A stretch of DNA of 64,000 nucleotides. Source: Nocardia goodfellowii (GTDB lineage Bacteria; Actinomycetota; Actinomycetes; Mycobacteriales; Mycobacteriaceae). Shown piece after piece: positions 16,270-24,903 of the stretch. Both the position numbers and the translations under genes were made by a program. The DNA lies in the NCBI RefSeq assembly GCF_017875645.1, contig NZ_JAGGMR010000001.1:4650001-4714000 (forward strand). The letters are read 5' to 3'. Position 1 is the stretch's first letter. Each line of letters starts with the position of its first letter. A model generated the notes under the pieces. That model saw only the letters and a list, made by a program, of their open reading frames with translations, was not told the DNA's origin and searched no databases.

Positions 16270-17147
16270 CCGACTTTTTCGACACATACACCGACCTGAC
16301 CGTCGCCGGTGGCCCGGTGCGGTTATACCGCGCCGGTCAGTCCGGTCCGCCGCTGCTGCTACTGCACGGGGGGATGCTCGACACCGCGCAGGGCGTGTGG
16401 CGTCGGACGGTCCCCGACCTCGCCGCCGACTATCGCCTGTACGCCATCGACCTCCCCCGCCACGGCCGCAGTCGCCCATGGCAGGGAGCGCTGGACGACA
16501 CCTTCTACCGGCGCTTCCTCGGCGATCTGCTCGACACCCTCGACCTGCCGCAGGTCGCGATCATCGGGATCTCGCTGGGCGCAGGCGTGGCGATCGGTTA
16601 CGCATTGGACCATCCCGAACGGGTCACCGCCCTGATCGCCATCGGTCCTGGCGGTATCGGCGCCAAACGCCCGGCGCAGTTGCTGACCTGGCTGATCATT
16701 CGTACTCCCGGAGTAATGGCACTGACCAGCCGATACCTGGCGCGGTATCCGCGGTCGATTCGCAAGTCGATGACCACCAGCCTCGCCGCCGGCGAACGAA
16801 CCCGCGATTTCGACACCATCGTCGAGCTGGCCACCGCGGAGGCTACGGCGAAGGCGAAGCACGGCGAACCGGCGCTCGACGACTGGATGACCCGCGCCTA
16901 TGGTCCGTTCGCGATGCGGCTGAACCACCTGCCGGACCTACCGAACCTGATCACTCCCACGCTATGGATCAGAGGCGAGGCCGACCCACTCGTCGGAGCC
17001 GCCGAGTTGTCGATCGCGGCCGAGGCGACACCGAACGGCCGCTTGGTCACGATCCCGGATGCCCGGCATATCGTCACCTACGACCAGCCCGACGAGCTCA
17101 ACCGGCTGGCACGTGAATTTTTGGCCGCGACGCTCGATCACTGCTGA
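16266..17147 (+). CDS. Alpha/beta hydrolase coupled to TetR
   Basis: A 293-residue protein from ATG 16266. LLLLHGGM near residue 35 is the oxyanion loop, GISLGAG near 102-108 carries the nucleophilic serine, RGEADPLV holds the acid, and DARHIVTYD the histidine. No signal peptide is seen. The order and spacing fit the esterase/lactonase branch of the fold. Overlap with the TetR gene and the shared operator make it the likely regulated enzyme. The substrate is unknown. Confidence 0.87.
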   Translation: MTDFFDTYTDLTVAGGPVRLYRAGQSGPPLLLLHGGMLDTAQGVWRRTVPDLAADYRLYAIDLPRHGRSRPWQGALDDTFYRRFLGDLLDTLDLPQVAIIGISLGAGVAIGYALDHPERVTALIAIGPGGIGAKRPAQLLTWLIIRTPGVMALTSRYLARYPRSIRKSMTTSLAAGERTRDFDTIVELATAEATAKAKHGEPALDDWMTRAYGPFAMRLNHLPDLPNLITPTLWIRGEADPLVGAAELSIAAEATPNGRLVTIPDARHIVTYDQPDELNRLAREFLAATLDHC

Positions 17148-17264
17148 GCCTGCGGCCTTCGCGGCCAACCTGAAGGACCACTTTCGGAATGAGTGTGCTG
17201 TGGTAACCGGGTGAGCGCAGGCATCGCGTTGCATCCACCAGGTGACTACCACTGCCGCAGCAGG

Positions 17265-18062
17265 TTAGGGAGCGGTCTGGCGGACTGCGGCGGCGACGGC
17301 GGGGGAGTCCTTGCGCAGGATCTTGGAGTGGTTGCTGCCGACTTTCGCGCTGATCGTGACGTTGGGGTTAGCGGCGATGATCGGGTCCAGTACGGCCCGA
17401 TTCGTTTCCATCTCGTCGTTTTCGCTGCCGAGGCTTTCGCCGGTGGCCAGCACGAACCGCACCGGGCGGGTCGCGCGTTGGAGGACCGCCGTGCTGGCCG
17501 CGGCGATCTCGTTGAGTTCGATGTTGGTTTCGGCATGCTGGGCGGCGCTCATGCGCGCGGCCATACCGAATGGGCGTGCCAGTGGCAGCAGGAACCGCAT
17601 CTTGTGGAACAGCTTGCGGATCCGCTCCGCGCCTTCGGCACCGGTCAGCCCGTGTGGAAAGGCGTCCACCGTCACCACTCCCACCACGCGGTCGGGGTTC
17701 TGGTCGGCCCAGTGCCAGCTCAGCACTCCACCGTAGGACCAGCCCACCAGGACGATTGGGCCGTGAATGTTCCGCGCTGCCAGTACGGCATCGATATCGC
17801 GCAGGCAGGCCTGGAAGGAGTAGTCGGCGGATTGCTGGGATTTGCCACGGGCACGCTCGTCGAAGGTGATGTGGCGGTAGCCGGGGCCGAGGTCGGCGAT
17901 CACCTTCTTCCAGTGCGACTGGTCGGCGTAGGCGCCGTTGAGGTAGAGCACCGGTTGGCCTGGGCCGCCGGTGTCGGTCACCGCCAGTGCGGTGTCCTCG
18001 ACCGGCACCATGCCGGTCCAGGGGGAGGGGGCGGAGTTGCGAGGGTTTGCTGCGTTGCTCAT
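17265..18062 (-). CDS. Alpha/beta hydrolase
   Basis: A 265-residue protein. ATG 18062 was selected since the frame is open further upstream but loses protein character. VLYLNGAY replaces the more usual HG oxyanion motif, VGWSYGG near residue 107 is the nucleophile elbow, and GSNHSKIL at the C-terminus may supply the histidine. It lacks export signals. It runs divergent to the second ParB/Srx-like gene. The Asn in place of His in the LNG motif is a variation also met in other actinobacterial relatives. The substrate is unknown. Confidence 0.85.
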   Translation of the reverse strand: MSNAANPRNSAPSPWTGMVPVEDTALAVTDTGGPGQPVLYLNGAYADQSHWKKVIADLGPGYRHITFDERARGKSQQSADYSFQACLRDIDAVLAARNIHGPIVLVGWSYGGVLSWHWADQNPDRVVGVVTVDAFPHGLTGAEGAERIRKLFHKMRFLLPLARPFGMAARMSAAQHAETNIELNEIAAASTAVLQRATRPVRFVLATGESLGSENDEMETNRAVLDPIIAANPNVTISAKVGSNHSKILRKDSPAVAAAVRQTAP

Positions 18063-18389
18063 GTGAATACCGTCGCTGGGGGAGCTGACGCGAGCCTGAC
18101 ATCGGCCTGACACGAGTCTCGAACGGCGTGACATCGGGTTGCCTTGCCGTACAGCAACACCCAGGAACGCCGCGTGCAGCGCGCCCGCGAACGCACGCAA
18201 CTGCCGATTTGCAGGCGATGTACGGGTTCGGGAGAACCTGCTGATGACCGCATAGCAACTGGATGTACTGCTGACCGAGTTGCGCAGATCAATCGACTTG
18301 CTCACGGGCCACGTCCAGGCTGCGAATGGGATGCCCTTCACCTGGATCAAGACTATTTCCGGTCGATTTCGCGGACTACGGTTCACGAC

Positions 18390-19148
18390 GTGGACATCGA
18401 GATGGTGGAAATTGTCGACGGGGCGGGCGTGATTGATGTTCGAGGCGATAGCGGGGTCTACGGGATCGATAGCCAAAACTTGCTGTATCTGGGCGGGGTC
18501 GCAGCCGCAATCGATATGGCGGATCTACGCGGAAGCATCTCCCGGCTTTTCGTGCGGGCGCCGGACCGGGTGCCAAGACCTGAGCAGTTGCAGGCTCTGC
18601 GTGTTCTGACCGTCTCAGGGCACTCGAGCGGCGCGCTTGCCGAGACGCTGCGGCCGTTGCTGGCCTTGATGGCCAACGGTCGCTACGAATTGCGACCTCC
18701 GATACCGGTGACCAACCGGATCTCGGAGGGCTTTCAGGCGTGGTCCGGCAGCGGTCCGGACAGGTGGGGTGTCAGCTGCCCCGGGCCTGATGAGCCGGAT
18801 TGGACGTATCCCGAGGAGGAATGGTTGACGCCGACCGAGGCGTGGCCGCCAGCCGACACCGCGACGGTTGACCGGTATCGCGAGGTGATTCGACAGGGCG
18901 AGCGTCCGGTGGTGATCACCTTGCGTGCCGGGGCGGAAAATTATTGGAGCGGTTTCGTGCTGGATGGGCATCACAAGCTCGCTGCCTACCGTGCTGAAGA
19001 GGTGGCGCCGGTCGTGCTTCGGATCGCGCGAGCCGACCCGCCGCCGATCACCGCGGCGCAGATTCGATGGCATTTCCCGCGTGCGGCTGAACATTGGCGG
19101 CTTCAGTGGGTCATGGCTGCTCTGGATCGCCGGGAGGGTGAGTCTTGA
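18390..19148 (+). CDS. ParB/Srx-like protein, paralogue 2
   Basis: From GTG 18390 the product is 252 residues. The start is uncertain: the frame is open back to TTG 18144, and paralogue 1 still aligns for roughly 20 residues upstream of 18390, so the true start could be farther 5' or the N-terminus eroded. By eye about two thirds of residues match the gene at 1133-2041, including VIDVRGD, PRPEQLQALR, RPVVITLRAGAEN and FVLDGHHKLAAYRAEE. The DGHHKLAA element is the ParB/sulfiredoxin-like signature. Neither paralogue has a recognisable DNA-binding domain. The neighbour is a divergent hydrolase, and function is unknown. Confidence 0.78.
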   Translation: MDIEMVEIVDGAGVIDVRGDSGVYGIDSQNLLYLGGVAAAIDMADLRGSISRLFVRAPDRVPRPEQLQALRVLTVSGHSSGALAETLRPLLALMANGRYELRPPIPVTNRISEGFQAWSGSGPDRWGVSCPGPDEPDWTYPEEEWLTPTEAWPPADTATVDRYREVIRQGERPVVITLRAGAENYWSGFVLDGHHKLAAYRAEEVAPVVLRIARADPPPITAAQIRWHFPRAAEHWRLQWVMAALDRREGES

Positions 19149-19349
19149 TTGCGTGCTGTGCGAAGCGGGCGCTTCGCGGCGGCGGAGAGCGAAAGCTGGT
19201 GCGGTTCAGGGCGTTCGCTTCCGCCGATCAGCAGTCGAGCCGTAGTTAAGGTCCGCCGCGACTCGAGACATCGGTAAATGCCGAGTTGCGCGTTGGTTGT
19301 CCAATAAATCCCGGATTGCGATGGGCAAACAATTCTCGGCAGCCGTCCA

Positions 19350-19706
19350 TCACACTGTGCGATGGGCGGGGGCGTCGAGCAGGCCGTCCAGATGGGCTTT
19401 CGACCACTCGCACAGGCCGTAAATTGTTGCCAGTAGCCAGGTTCCGGCTTCGGTAAGCGAGTAGTCGACCCGGGGATTTGCCGTGCGGTGGTCGTGGCGG
19501 GCGATAAGGCCGTGGGTTTCGAGTGCGCGCAGCGTCTGGGTGAGCATCTTGTGGCTTATACCTTCGACCGCGCGATGCAGTTCGCGGAAGCGGCGGGGGC
19601 CGGCCTGGACCTCCTCCAGGACCTGTAAGCCCCATCTGGTCGACACCACGGCGAACACGCGCAGCGCGATATCGCGGGCCAGTTCGTCCTCGTGATTGCT
19701 GGGCAT
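19350..19706 (-). CDS. HxlR-family regulator
   Basis: A 118-residue winged-helix protein from ATG 19706. The HxlR signature is clear: RWGLQVLEEVQAGPRRF near residues 24-40, then the GISHKMLTQTLRALETHGLI recognition region, and VDYSLTEAG in the wing. Family members usually sense aldehydes, quinones or redox stress and control a divergent detoxification gene. The divergent gene here, 59 bases away, encodes a VOC-fold protein, which fits that plan. No cysteine that would suggest a redox switch lies near the N-terminus. Confidence 0.9.
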   Translation of the reverse strand: MPSNHEDELARDIALRVFAVVSTRWGLQVLEEVQAGPRRFRELHRAVEGISHKMLTQTLRALETHGLIARHDHRTANPRVDYSLTEAGTWLLATIYGLCEWSKAHLDGLLDAPAHRTV

Positions 19707-19765
19707 CGCGCTCACCTTCAAGTGCGTACTGCTGTCAACGGCATATTCACCGTAGCGTCCCGCAT

Positions 19766-20152
19766 ATGCGGATCTTGAAGACCTACGCCCGACTGTTCGT
19801 CGCCGATCTCGACCTCGCACTGCCGTTGTATGAGCGGATGGTCGGGGGCACAGCGGATCTGAGATTCGGCTTCGAACAGGCGGAGCTCGCGGCGATCGGC
19901 GATTTCCTTCTGATCGCCGGTCCGCCCGACCACACCGATCGCTACCGCGCGACGGTCGGACCGGTAGTCGTCGACGACCTGAGTGAGTCGATCACCGAAC
20001 TCACAGACTCGGGAGCGGAACTGGCCGGCGGCCCGTTCACCAGTGCGACCGGACTGTTCGCGTATCTGCGTCACCCGGACGGGGTGACGGTCGAATACGT
20101 CGAGTGGGTGCCCGAGGTGCGGGCCAAGGTTCTGGGCCATCACAAGCCATGA
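19766..20152 (+). CDS. VOC-fold (glyoxalase/bleomycin-resistance-like) protein
   Basis: A 128-residue protein from ATG 19766. Two beta-alpha-beta-beta-beta modules are visible; the C-terminal FAYLRHPDGVTVEYVEW with a Glu metal-ligand position is typical of this family. The N-terminal module has ARLFVADLDLALPLYERM. Such proteins include glyoxalases, dioxygenases and drug-binding proteins. Divergence from an HxlR regulator suggests a detoxification role against a small electrophile. The precise activity cannot be read. Confidence 0.83.
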   Translation: MRILKTYARLFVADLDLALPLYERMVGGTADLRFGFEQAELAAIGDFLLIAGPPDHTDRYRATVGPVVVDDLSESITELTDSGAELAGGPFTSATGLFAYLRHPDGVTVEYVEWVPEVRAKVLGHHKP

Positions 20153-20235
20153 CGCGGAACCTTCTCGGCTTTTCGGGGTGGTCGCGTGGGGCGAGTTCGT
20201 GCACTGGCATGCCAGTCGAGCACGGGCACACGCGG

Positions 20236-20700
20236 TCAGGCGAACGCTTGCGCGTCCTCGGGCGTGTAGTTATCGCGTAGTGAGAACGCCAGGGGCGAGG
20301 GGCCATTCTCGCGCAGCGCTCGCAAGCGGGCCAGTGCCTCGTCGAGGGTGGGTGTCCGGCCGGCGGGGATCCACCACAGCACGGTCATGTCCTCGCGGGG
20401 ACGTTCGAACCAGTCGCTGCGCCGACGCAGGAGTTCTAGATGGTCGCTGCGATAGACGTAGTTCCAGAACGCTTCTCGCGTTTCCCATACCGACAGGTTG
20501 ACGATGACATTCTCGCCGAGCGGACGCATGGAGGTGGCGTCGGCTCCGGAATCGTCGACCAGGCGCCATAGGTAACCCGGTGCGCGCTCGGCGAGGGCAT
20601 TGATCGGCTCGAGCATGGAGGTGAAGCCGGCCATGCGCGGGTCGTCCAGGGGGTGCTTGAGGATGGCGGTGTTCAGTTCGGCGAGGTGATAACCGGTCAT
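20236..20700 (-). CDS. DUF3291 protein
   Basis: A 154-residue protein from ATG 20700. The family marks are clear: LAELNTAILKHPLDDPRMAG at the start, NVIVNLSVWETREAF in the middle and the tryptophan-rich VLWWIPAG. DUF3291 adopts a dimeric alpha+beta ferredoxin-like fold related to small monooxygenases, though activity is undefined. It lies 32 bases downstream of the SufR-like regulator gene on the same strand, so the two are probably one operon. Confidence 0.85.
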   Translation of the reverse strand: MTGYHLAELNTAILKHPLDDPRMAGFTSMLEPINALAERAPGYLWRLVDDSGADATSMRPLGENVIVNLSVWETREAFWNYVYRSDHLELLRRRSDWFERPREDMTVLWWIPAGRTPTLDEALARLRALRENGPSPLAFSLRDNYTPEDAQAFA

Positions 20701-20732
20701 GCGGTCACCTCATCATGTCGGACAACTCTATG

Positions 20733-21377
20733 TCAATCGTCATTGTTTTTAGAGAGTTCGACGGCGACGCAACAGATTCCGGGGCGGGCGTCGATGCGCA
20801 CGCGTACCTCGGAGTTCTCGAGCAGGCCCTCGAGCAAGGCGAGGTTCATGCCGCACACCAGAGGCGGATACGCTTCAGCGAGCGCGTGGAATGGACAGTT
20901 GCGCATGCGCAGGGTGTCATCGTCGGTGAACGGCTCATAGCCGCGAGCGCGAAGTAGATCTGCCGCTTCGGTCAGGTCGCGCACGGGTTCGCCCCGTGCT
21001 GCGCGTCCTTGTTCGCGGGCCGCCTTCTGTAACTCGACGTCCAACCGCGCCTCCTCGGCGACCTGAGCCAAAAGGTCTGCGGCCGTGCGGTAGTCGCGCG
21101 GCGGGAGCGAGACCTGATGCTCGGCCGCCGCGCGGCGGTAGAGCTTGGCGGGCCGTCCCGCGCCCGGCCCCGACCGGCCGGACAGCCGCCGGCTCTCGGT
21201 CTCGAGCAATCCCGCCTCGACCAGTTTGTCGAGGTGATGGGCGGCCAGGGTGCGCTGAATCCCGGCCGCGGTCGCGGCCTCATTGCGACTCACCAGCTCG
21301 CCATGCGCCGCGACGTAGTCATAGAGACGCCGTCGAACCGGGTCTTGCAGCACGCCTATGGCATCGATGTCTTGCAC
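20733..21377 (-). CDS. SufR-like winged-helix regulator with C-terminal cysteines
   Basis: A 214-residue protein from ATG 21377. The N-terminal ArsR-type winged helix (LQDPVRRRLYDYVAAHGELV, then AATAAGIQRTLAAHHLDKL) is followed by a linker and a domain with cysteines 161 (CPFH), 175 and 202-203 (GICC). This layout resembles SufR-type iron-sulfur regulators, where C-terminal cysteines hold a cluster that senses redox or iron state. The ligand spacing is not identical to cyanobacterial SufR, so cluster binding is inference. The DUF3291 gene follows in the same direction. No suf genes are nearby, so another target is likely. Confidence 0.82.
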   Translation of the reverse strand: MQDIDAIGVLQDPVRRRLYDYVAAHGELVSRNEAATAAGIQRTLAAHHLDKLVEAGLLETESRRLSGRSGPGAGRPAKLYRRAAAEHQVSLPPRDYRTAADLLAQVAEEARLDVELQKAAREQGRAARGEPVRDLTEAADLLRARGYEPFTDDDTLRMRNCPFHALAEAYPPLVCGMNLALLEGLLENSEVRVRIDARPGICCVAVELSKNNDD

Positions 21378-21910
21378 CTGCCCATTCTAAGAACAATCGA
21401 CATCTGAGATAGAAGGCCCTGGCCGCCACGGGTTCGCCCACCTGGAACGCGCAGGCGCGGATTCGACTGGTGCGGGGCCATCGACCCTCCCCAGCGCAGA
21501 CCGGATAGTGGCTCCCCGCTGCTCTTGTTGGCTGCCCAATTCTGATGTGTTGCAGGTTATTTCCGGCGTCGATCGAGATTGTTTCTCACCATGGCGCGCT
21601 CGGTGGTCGAGCGTCTGGAGCGACATGATGTGGCGGTCGGCGAATTATGCGCACGCTTTTACGACATTACGAGAAGAGTAACTGAAACAAACCAGTGGTA
21701 TTAAAAACACACTATGGTGCGGAGCGACCTGCTAAACGTAGAATGAGCGTCCACGGTCGGGACGAAGCGAGAAGTCGGAGCAAACACCCGCGGCGCACGC
21801 TTAGCGGTGAATCGGTAAGTGCTGCAGCGAATTTGCCAGCCGGAAGCGGCGGTTTCTATACCGCCCAGCATTCCGCGCTGCGACTTCTGTCCATAGAAAG
21901 AAGTGCTCTG
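21378..21910. other. Intergenic region, AT-richer, probable promoter of the secreted protein
   Basis: About 530 bases without a convincing gene. The part around 21655-21715 is markedly AT-rich for this genome and may hold promoter elements. The frame of the secreted protein is open back to GTG 21695, but that N-terminal extension is basic and lacks protein-like character. No repeat, terminator or RNA gene was recognised. Confidence 0.4.
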
Positions 21911-22453
21911 ATGTATAAGAAAATCGCTAGCCTTGCTGCCGCCAGCGTGCTGGCAGCAGCACTGGTGGGTATTACCGCCAGCCCGGCTACCGCGGTAGTG
22001 GACTCACTGACCTGCGCCGTCGGTTCCTCCACGACCACTTACGATCCACCGATCACGATGACGCAGGCGACCACGACGCGCACCATCGACCAAGTCTACG
22101 GGCCGTTGTGTGTGGGAACGGGTTCCGCCGCCGGTATCACCAGCGGGACCCATTACTCCTCCAATACGACTTCGCGGTCATGCTTGCAGTTGCTCTCCAC
22201 CGGCAACGTCTCCTGGACTATCACGTGGAATACCGGCCAGACCAGTACGGTCTCCACATCTCGGGTTTCCAACGTGGTGGGCGCAGTGTTCTCCAACGTC
22301 TTCACCGGCACCGTTACCGCCGGGGTGTTGCAAGGTCACACACTCATAGAGAATATGACGGCCCCCTCGCTCCCGATCACCTTGTGCACCGCGGGATTGG
22401 GTAACGTCTCCCAGCTCAACAGCGTTCACACCCTCGAAATCGCTCCGCTGTGA
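21911..22453 (+). CDS. Secreted threonine/serine-rich protein
   Basis: A 180-residue protein from ATG 21911, after a purine-rich AGAAAGAAG. Residues 1-28 are a signal peptide (MYKKIASLAAASVLAAALVG, ending SPATA before the cut). The mature chain is beta-rich and about one third serine, threonine and valine. It has four cysteines spaced to allow two disulfides, repeated TTTRT/TSTVSTS segments, and almost no lysine. Codon use is less GC-biased than in neighbouring genes. No enzyme motif is seen. An extracellular or cell-wall role is inferred. Confidence 0.75.
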   Translation: MYKKIASLAAASVLAAALVGITASPATAVVDSLTCAVGSSTTTYDPPITMTQATTTRTIDQVYGPLCVGTGSAAGITSGTHYSSNTTSRSCLQLLSTGNVSWTITWNTGQTSTVSTSRVSNVVGAVFSNVFTGTVTAGVLQGHTLIENMTAPSLPITLCTAGLGNVSQLNSVHTLEIAPL

Positions 22454-22656
22454 ACGATTCTCGCGATTACTGACAACTCCGGCGGCCCGGAGACCGGGGC
22501 TGTGACCTCGAGATCTCTGGGCCGGCCGGTATGGCAGCGTAGCCGCGAGCTGGTCTGTACGGCATCCGCCCGCGTATTCGGCAATGCGCTCGGGGATAGC
22601 CAACTACACTGGGTGCGGCCCGAAAACCGTTGCGAGACCGATCTCGTGGAGGCGTC

Positions 22657-23223
22657 ATGAGCAAAGCTCTCATTATCGTCGATGTACAGAACGACTTCTG
22701 CGAGGGCGGTGCGGTAGCTGTGGCGGGCGGAGCCGCGCTGGCCGAACGGATCAGCGAATATCTCCGCAACAGCGATTACGCCGCGATCACCGCCACCCGT
22801 GACTACCACCACGATCCTGGTGCGCACTTCTCCGACAACCCTGACTTTGTCGACACCTGGCCACCGCACTGCCGCGCCGACACTCCTGGCGCCGATTTTC
22901 ACCCGAACCTGGACACCGGCCCGATCGACGAGGTGTTCTTCAAAGGCGCCTATGCCGCTGCCTATTCCGGCTTCGAGGGCGCTACCAAGGACGGCGCGCG
23001 GTTGGCGGACTGGTTGCAAAGCAGGGGAATCGATACCGTCGATGTCTGCGGCATCGCCACCGACCACTGCGTTCGCGCCACCGCTATGGATGCCCGCACG
23101 GCCGGTTTCCACACCCGGGTACTTCTGGATCTGTCCGCCGGAGTGTCCCCGGCCAGCATCGAACAAGCCCTCGGGGAACTCCGAGAAGCCGGCGTTCAGA
23201 TCAGCGGTACCACCGAAAGTTGA
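22657..23223 (+). CDS. pncA: Pyrazinamidase/nicotinamidase PncA
   Basis: A 188-residue protein. ATG 22657 follows the ribosome-binding site GTGGAGG. The cysteine-hydrolase triad is Asp9 (IVDVQNDF), Lys96 (FFKGAY) and Cys138 (GIATDHCVRAT). The metal site is Asp49, His51, His57 and His71, matching the arrangement in Mycobacterium tuberculosis PncA almost residue for residue. It converts nicotinamide to nicotinic acid for NAD salvage, and the same activity turns pyrazinamide into pyrazinoic acid. It acts in the cytosol. It is convergent with a TetR gene and has no operon partner. Confidence 0.95.
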   Translation: MSKALIIVDVQNDFCEGGAVAVAGGAALAERISEYLRNSDYAAITATRDYHHDPGAHFSDNPDFVDTWPPHCRADTPGADFHPNLDTGPIDEVFFKGAYAAAYSGFEGATKDGARLADWLQSRGIDTVDVCGIATDHCVRATAMDARTAGFHTRVLLDLSAGVSPASIEQALGELREAGVQISGTTES

Positions 23224-23244
23224 TCCGGCGGGACATGCAGCGGC

Positions 23245-23811
23245 TCAGGTATCGGTAGGTGCGATCAGGGCTGTCACCGCGTCCAGCACGAGCTTGCGGC
23301 GTTGTGGTTCGGGTACCAATCGCACGATGTCTTCCGCGGGCTGGTGCCACATGTTCGCGACTGTCAGCACCAAGGCCAGGATGTGGGTGGCGGGTTGTGC
23401 GGTGGTCACCGTCCCGCGGTGTTGAGCCTGCTCGATCGCCTCGACCTTGGCTCGCATCGACTCCGCGACCGAGGCGCGTTGGGCGGACTCACCACGCAGC
23501 AGGTGGTACCACATCAGAAACCGCATCACCTCGGGATGGGCCTGGCCGGCGTCGTAGAGCTGGGCCGCGTATTCCGGCAGTCGGTCCGCGTCCAACGGCA
23601 CTGTGGCCACCGTCGTATCCACGATCATGTCGAAGACGGCGTCGAACAGTTCGTCTTTGCCCTTGTAGAACGAATAGACCAGGCCCGCACTGACTTCCGC
23701 GCGTTTGGCCAGCCGATCGATGCGCGCGCCGGCCAAACCGAACTCCGCGAACTCGGCCAGCGCGGCGTCGAACAGCTGCTGGCGTTTCGCTTCGGGATTC
23801 CTGGTGCGCAC
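23245..23811 (-). CDS. TetR-family regulator divergent from an SDR
   Basis: A 188-residue protein from GTG 23811. The helix-turn-helix is IDRLAKRAEVSAGLVYSFYK near residues 31-50. It diverges from a short-chain dehydrogenase gene. The 97-base gap contains two related palindromes with the TGAA...TTCA core (see 23829-23886), so it probably represses both itself and the dehydrogenase. Confidence 0.9.
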   Translation of the reverse strand: MRTRNPEAKRQQLFDAALAEFAEFGLAGARIDRLAKRAEVSAGLVYSFYKGKDELFDAVFDMIVDTTVATVPLDADRLPEYAAQLYDAGQAHPEVMRFLMWYHLLRGESAQRASVAESMRAKVEAIEQAQHRGTVTTAQPATHILALVLTVANMWHQPAEDIVRLVPEPQRRKLVLDAVTALIAPTDT

Positions 23812-23828
23812 ACACCCAGGGTAGTTAT

Positions 23829-23886
23829 TGAACGTTCATTTGACAAAGACGCGACTGCGGTACACGGTGGTTAATGAACATTCATT
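23829..23886. promoter_or_regulatory. Two TGAA-NN-TTCA palindromes, TetR operators
   Basis: The perfect palindrome TGAACGTTCA (23829-23838) and AATGAACATTCATT (23873-23886; six-base arms around CA) share the core TGAA-NN-TTCA and are 44 bases apart. One sits near the TetR start, the other near the SDR start, which suits separate control of two divergent promoters. Confidence 0.7.
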
Positions 23887-23908
23887 CAACAGCGAAGGCG
23901 TGATCTGC

Positions 23909-24817
23909 ATGGCGCATTGGACACCAGACGACATCCCGGATCAGTCCGGCCGCACGGCCCTGATCACGGGCGCCGCCAGCGGTATCGGATTGGAGACGGC
24001 CCGCGTGCTGGCCGCGCGCGGCGCGCGGGTCATCCTGGCCGGTCGTGACCAGGCCAAGCTCTACGAGGCGGTCGACGTCGTGCGCGCGGCAGCAGCGGAG
24101 GCCGAGATCGACACCCTGCTTCTGGATCTGTCCGACCTCGCCTCGGTGCGCCGCGCGGCCCAGCGGGTGGCCGACACCGAGACCATCGACCTGTTGTTCA
24201 ACAACGCCGGTGTGATGAATCTGCCCACACGCCAGCACACTTTCGACGGGTTCGAGATGACAATGGGGACCAACCATCTCGGCCACTTCGCCTTCGACGC
24301 CCAACTCTGGCCCGCCGTGCGCCGCTCGGGCGCGGCGCGCATCGTCACCGTCAGCGCGATCGCCGCACGCTGGCCGATCGGCAAACTCGACGACCTGATG
24401 AGTGAAAACGGCTACCGCGGCATGGCCGCGTACGCGAAGTCCAAGCGCGCCAACATCGTCTACACCCTCGAACTCGCCCGCCGCGCCGCCCACACCTCCG
24501 TCGAGGCGTTCGTCGTCCACCCCGGTTCGGCGATGACAGGTCTCCAGCAACACGGCACCGGAGCGCTGACGCGCCTGTTCACTCCGCTCGCAGCGCGCGT
24601 GCTGATGGGTTCGGCCGCGGGCGCCGCCTGGCCCTCGCTCTACGCCGCCACCAGCCCCGACGTCACCAGCGGAGCATTCATCGGTCCGGCCCGACGCGAC
24701 CAGACCTCCGGCACACCCACGCCCGCGAAACTGCCGAAAGGCGCTGACGATGCCGAACTGGGCGCGCGATTGTGGGCAGACAGCGAACGACTCACCGAAG
24801 TCACCTTCAACCCCTGA
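23909..24817 (+). CDS. Short-chain dehydrogenase/reductase
   Basis: A 302-residue protein from ATG 23909. The cofactor motif TGAASGIG is near residues 21-28, NNAG follows at about 97-100, and the catalytic tyrosine/lysine are in AYAKSKRAN near residue 175, with a serine in VTVSAIA upstream. The acidic/arginine pattern AGRDQAKL after beta-2 favours NADP. Overall layout matches the retinol-dehydrogenase-like (protochlorophyllide-type) SDR branch. It is likely controlled by the divergent TetR protein. The substrate is unknown. Confidence 0.9.
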   Translation: MAHWTPDDIPDQSGRTALITGAASGIGLETARVLAARGARVILAGRDQAKLYEAVDVVRAAAAEAEIDTLLLDLSDLASVRRAAQRVADTETIDLLFNNAGVMNLPTRQHTFDGFEMTMGTNHLGHFAFDAQLWPAVRRSGAARIVTVSAIAARWPIGKLDDLMSENGYRGMAAYAKSKRANIVYTLELARRAAHTSVEAFVVHPGSAMTGLQQHGTGALTRLFTPLAARVLMGSAAGAAWPSLYAATSPDVTSGAFIGPARRDQTSGTPTPAKLPKGADDAELGARLWADSERLTEVTFNP

Positions 24818-24903
24818 CCTTGGTTGGACGCTACTGAGAAAGCGCGAGCGGGGAAGGGTTCATGCTGTGCTGGCTGTTCGCGCAGGTCGGTAATCTGTGT
24901 CCG

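Noticed and set aside
17193..18110. 305-codon plus-strand open frame opposite the minus-strand hydrolase
   Set aside because: The minus strand gives a full alpha/beta hydrolase with GWSYGG. The plus product is repetitive Val/Gly/His text typical of antisense frames.
22657..23223. pncA as part of an NAD-salvage operon
   Set aside because: The neighbours are a secreted protein and a convergent TetR gene. No pncB or nad genes are near.
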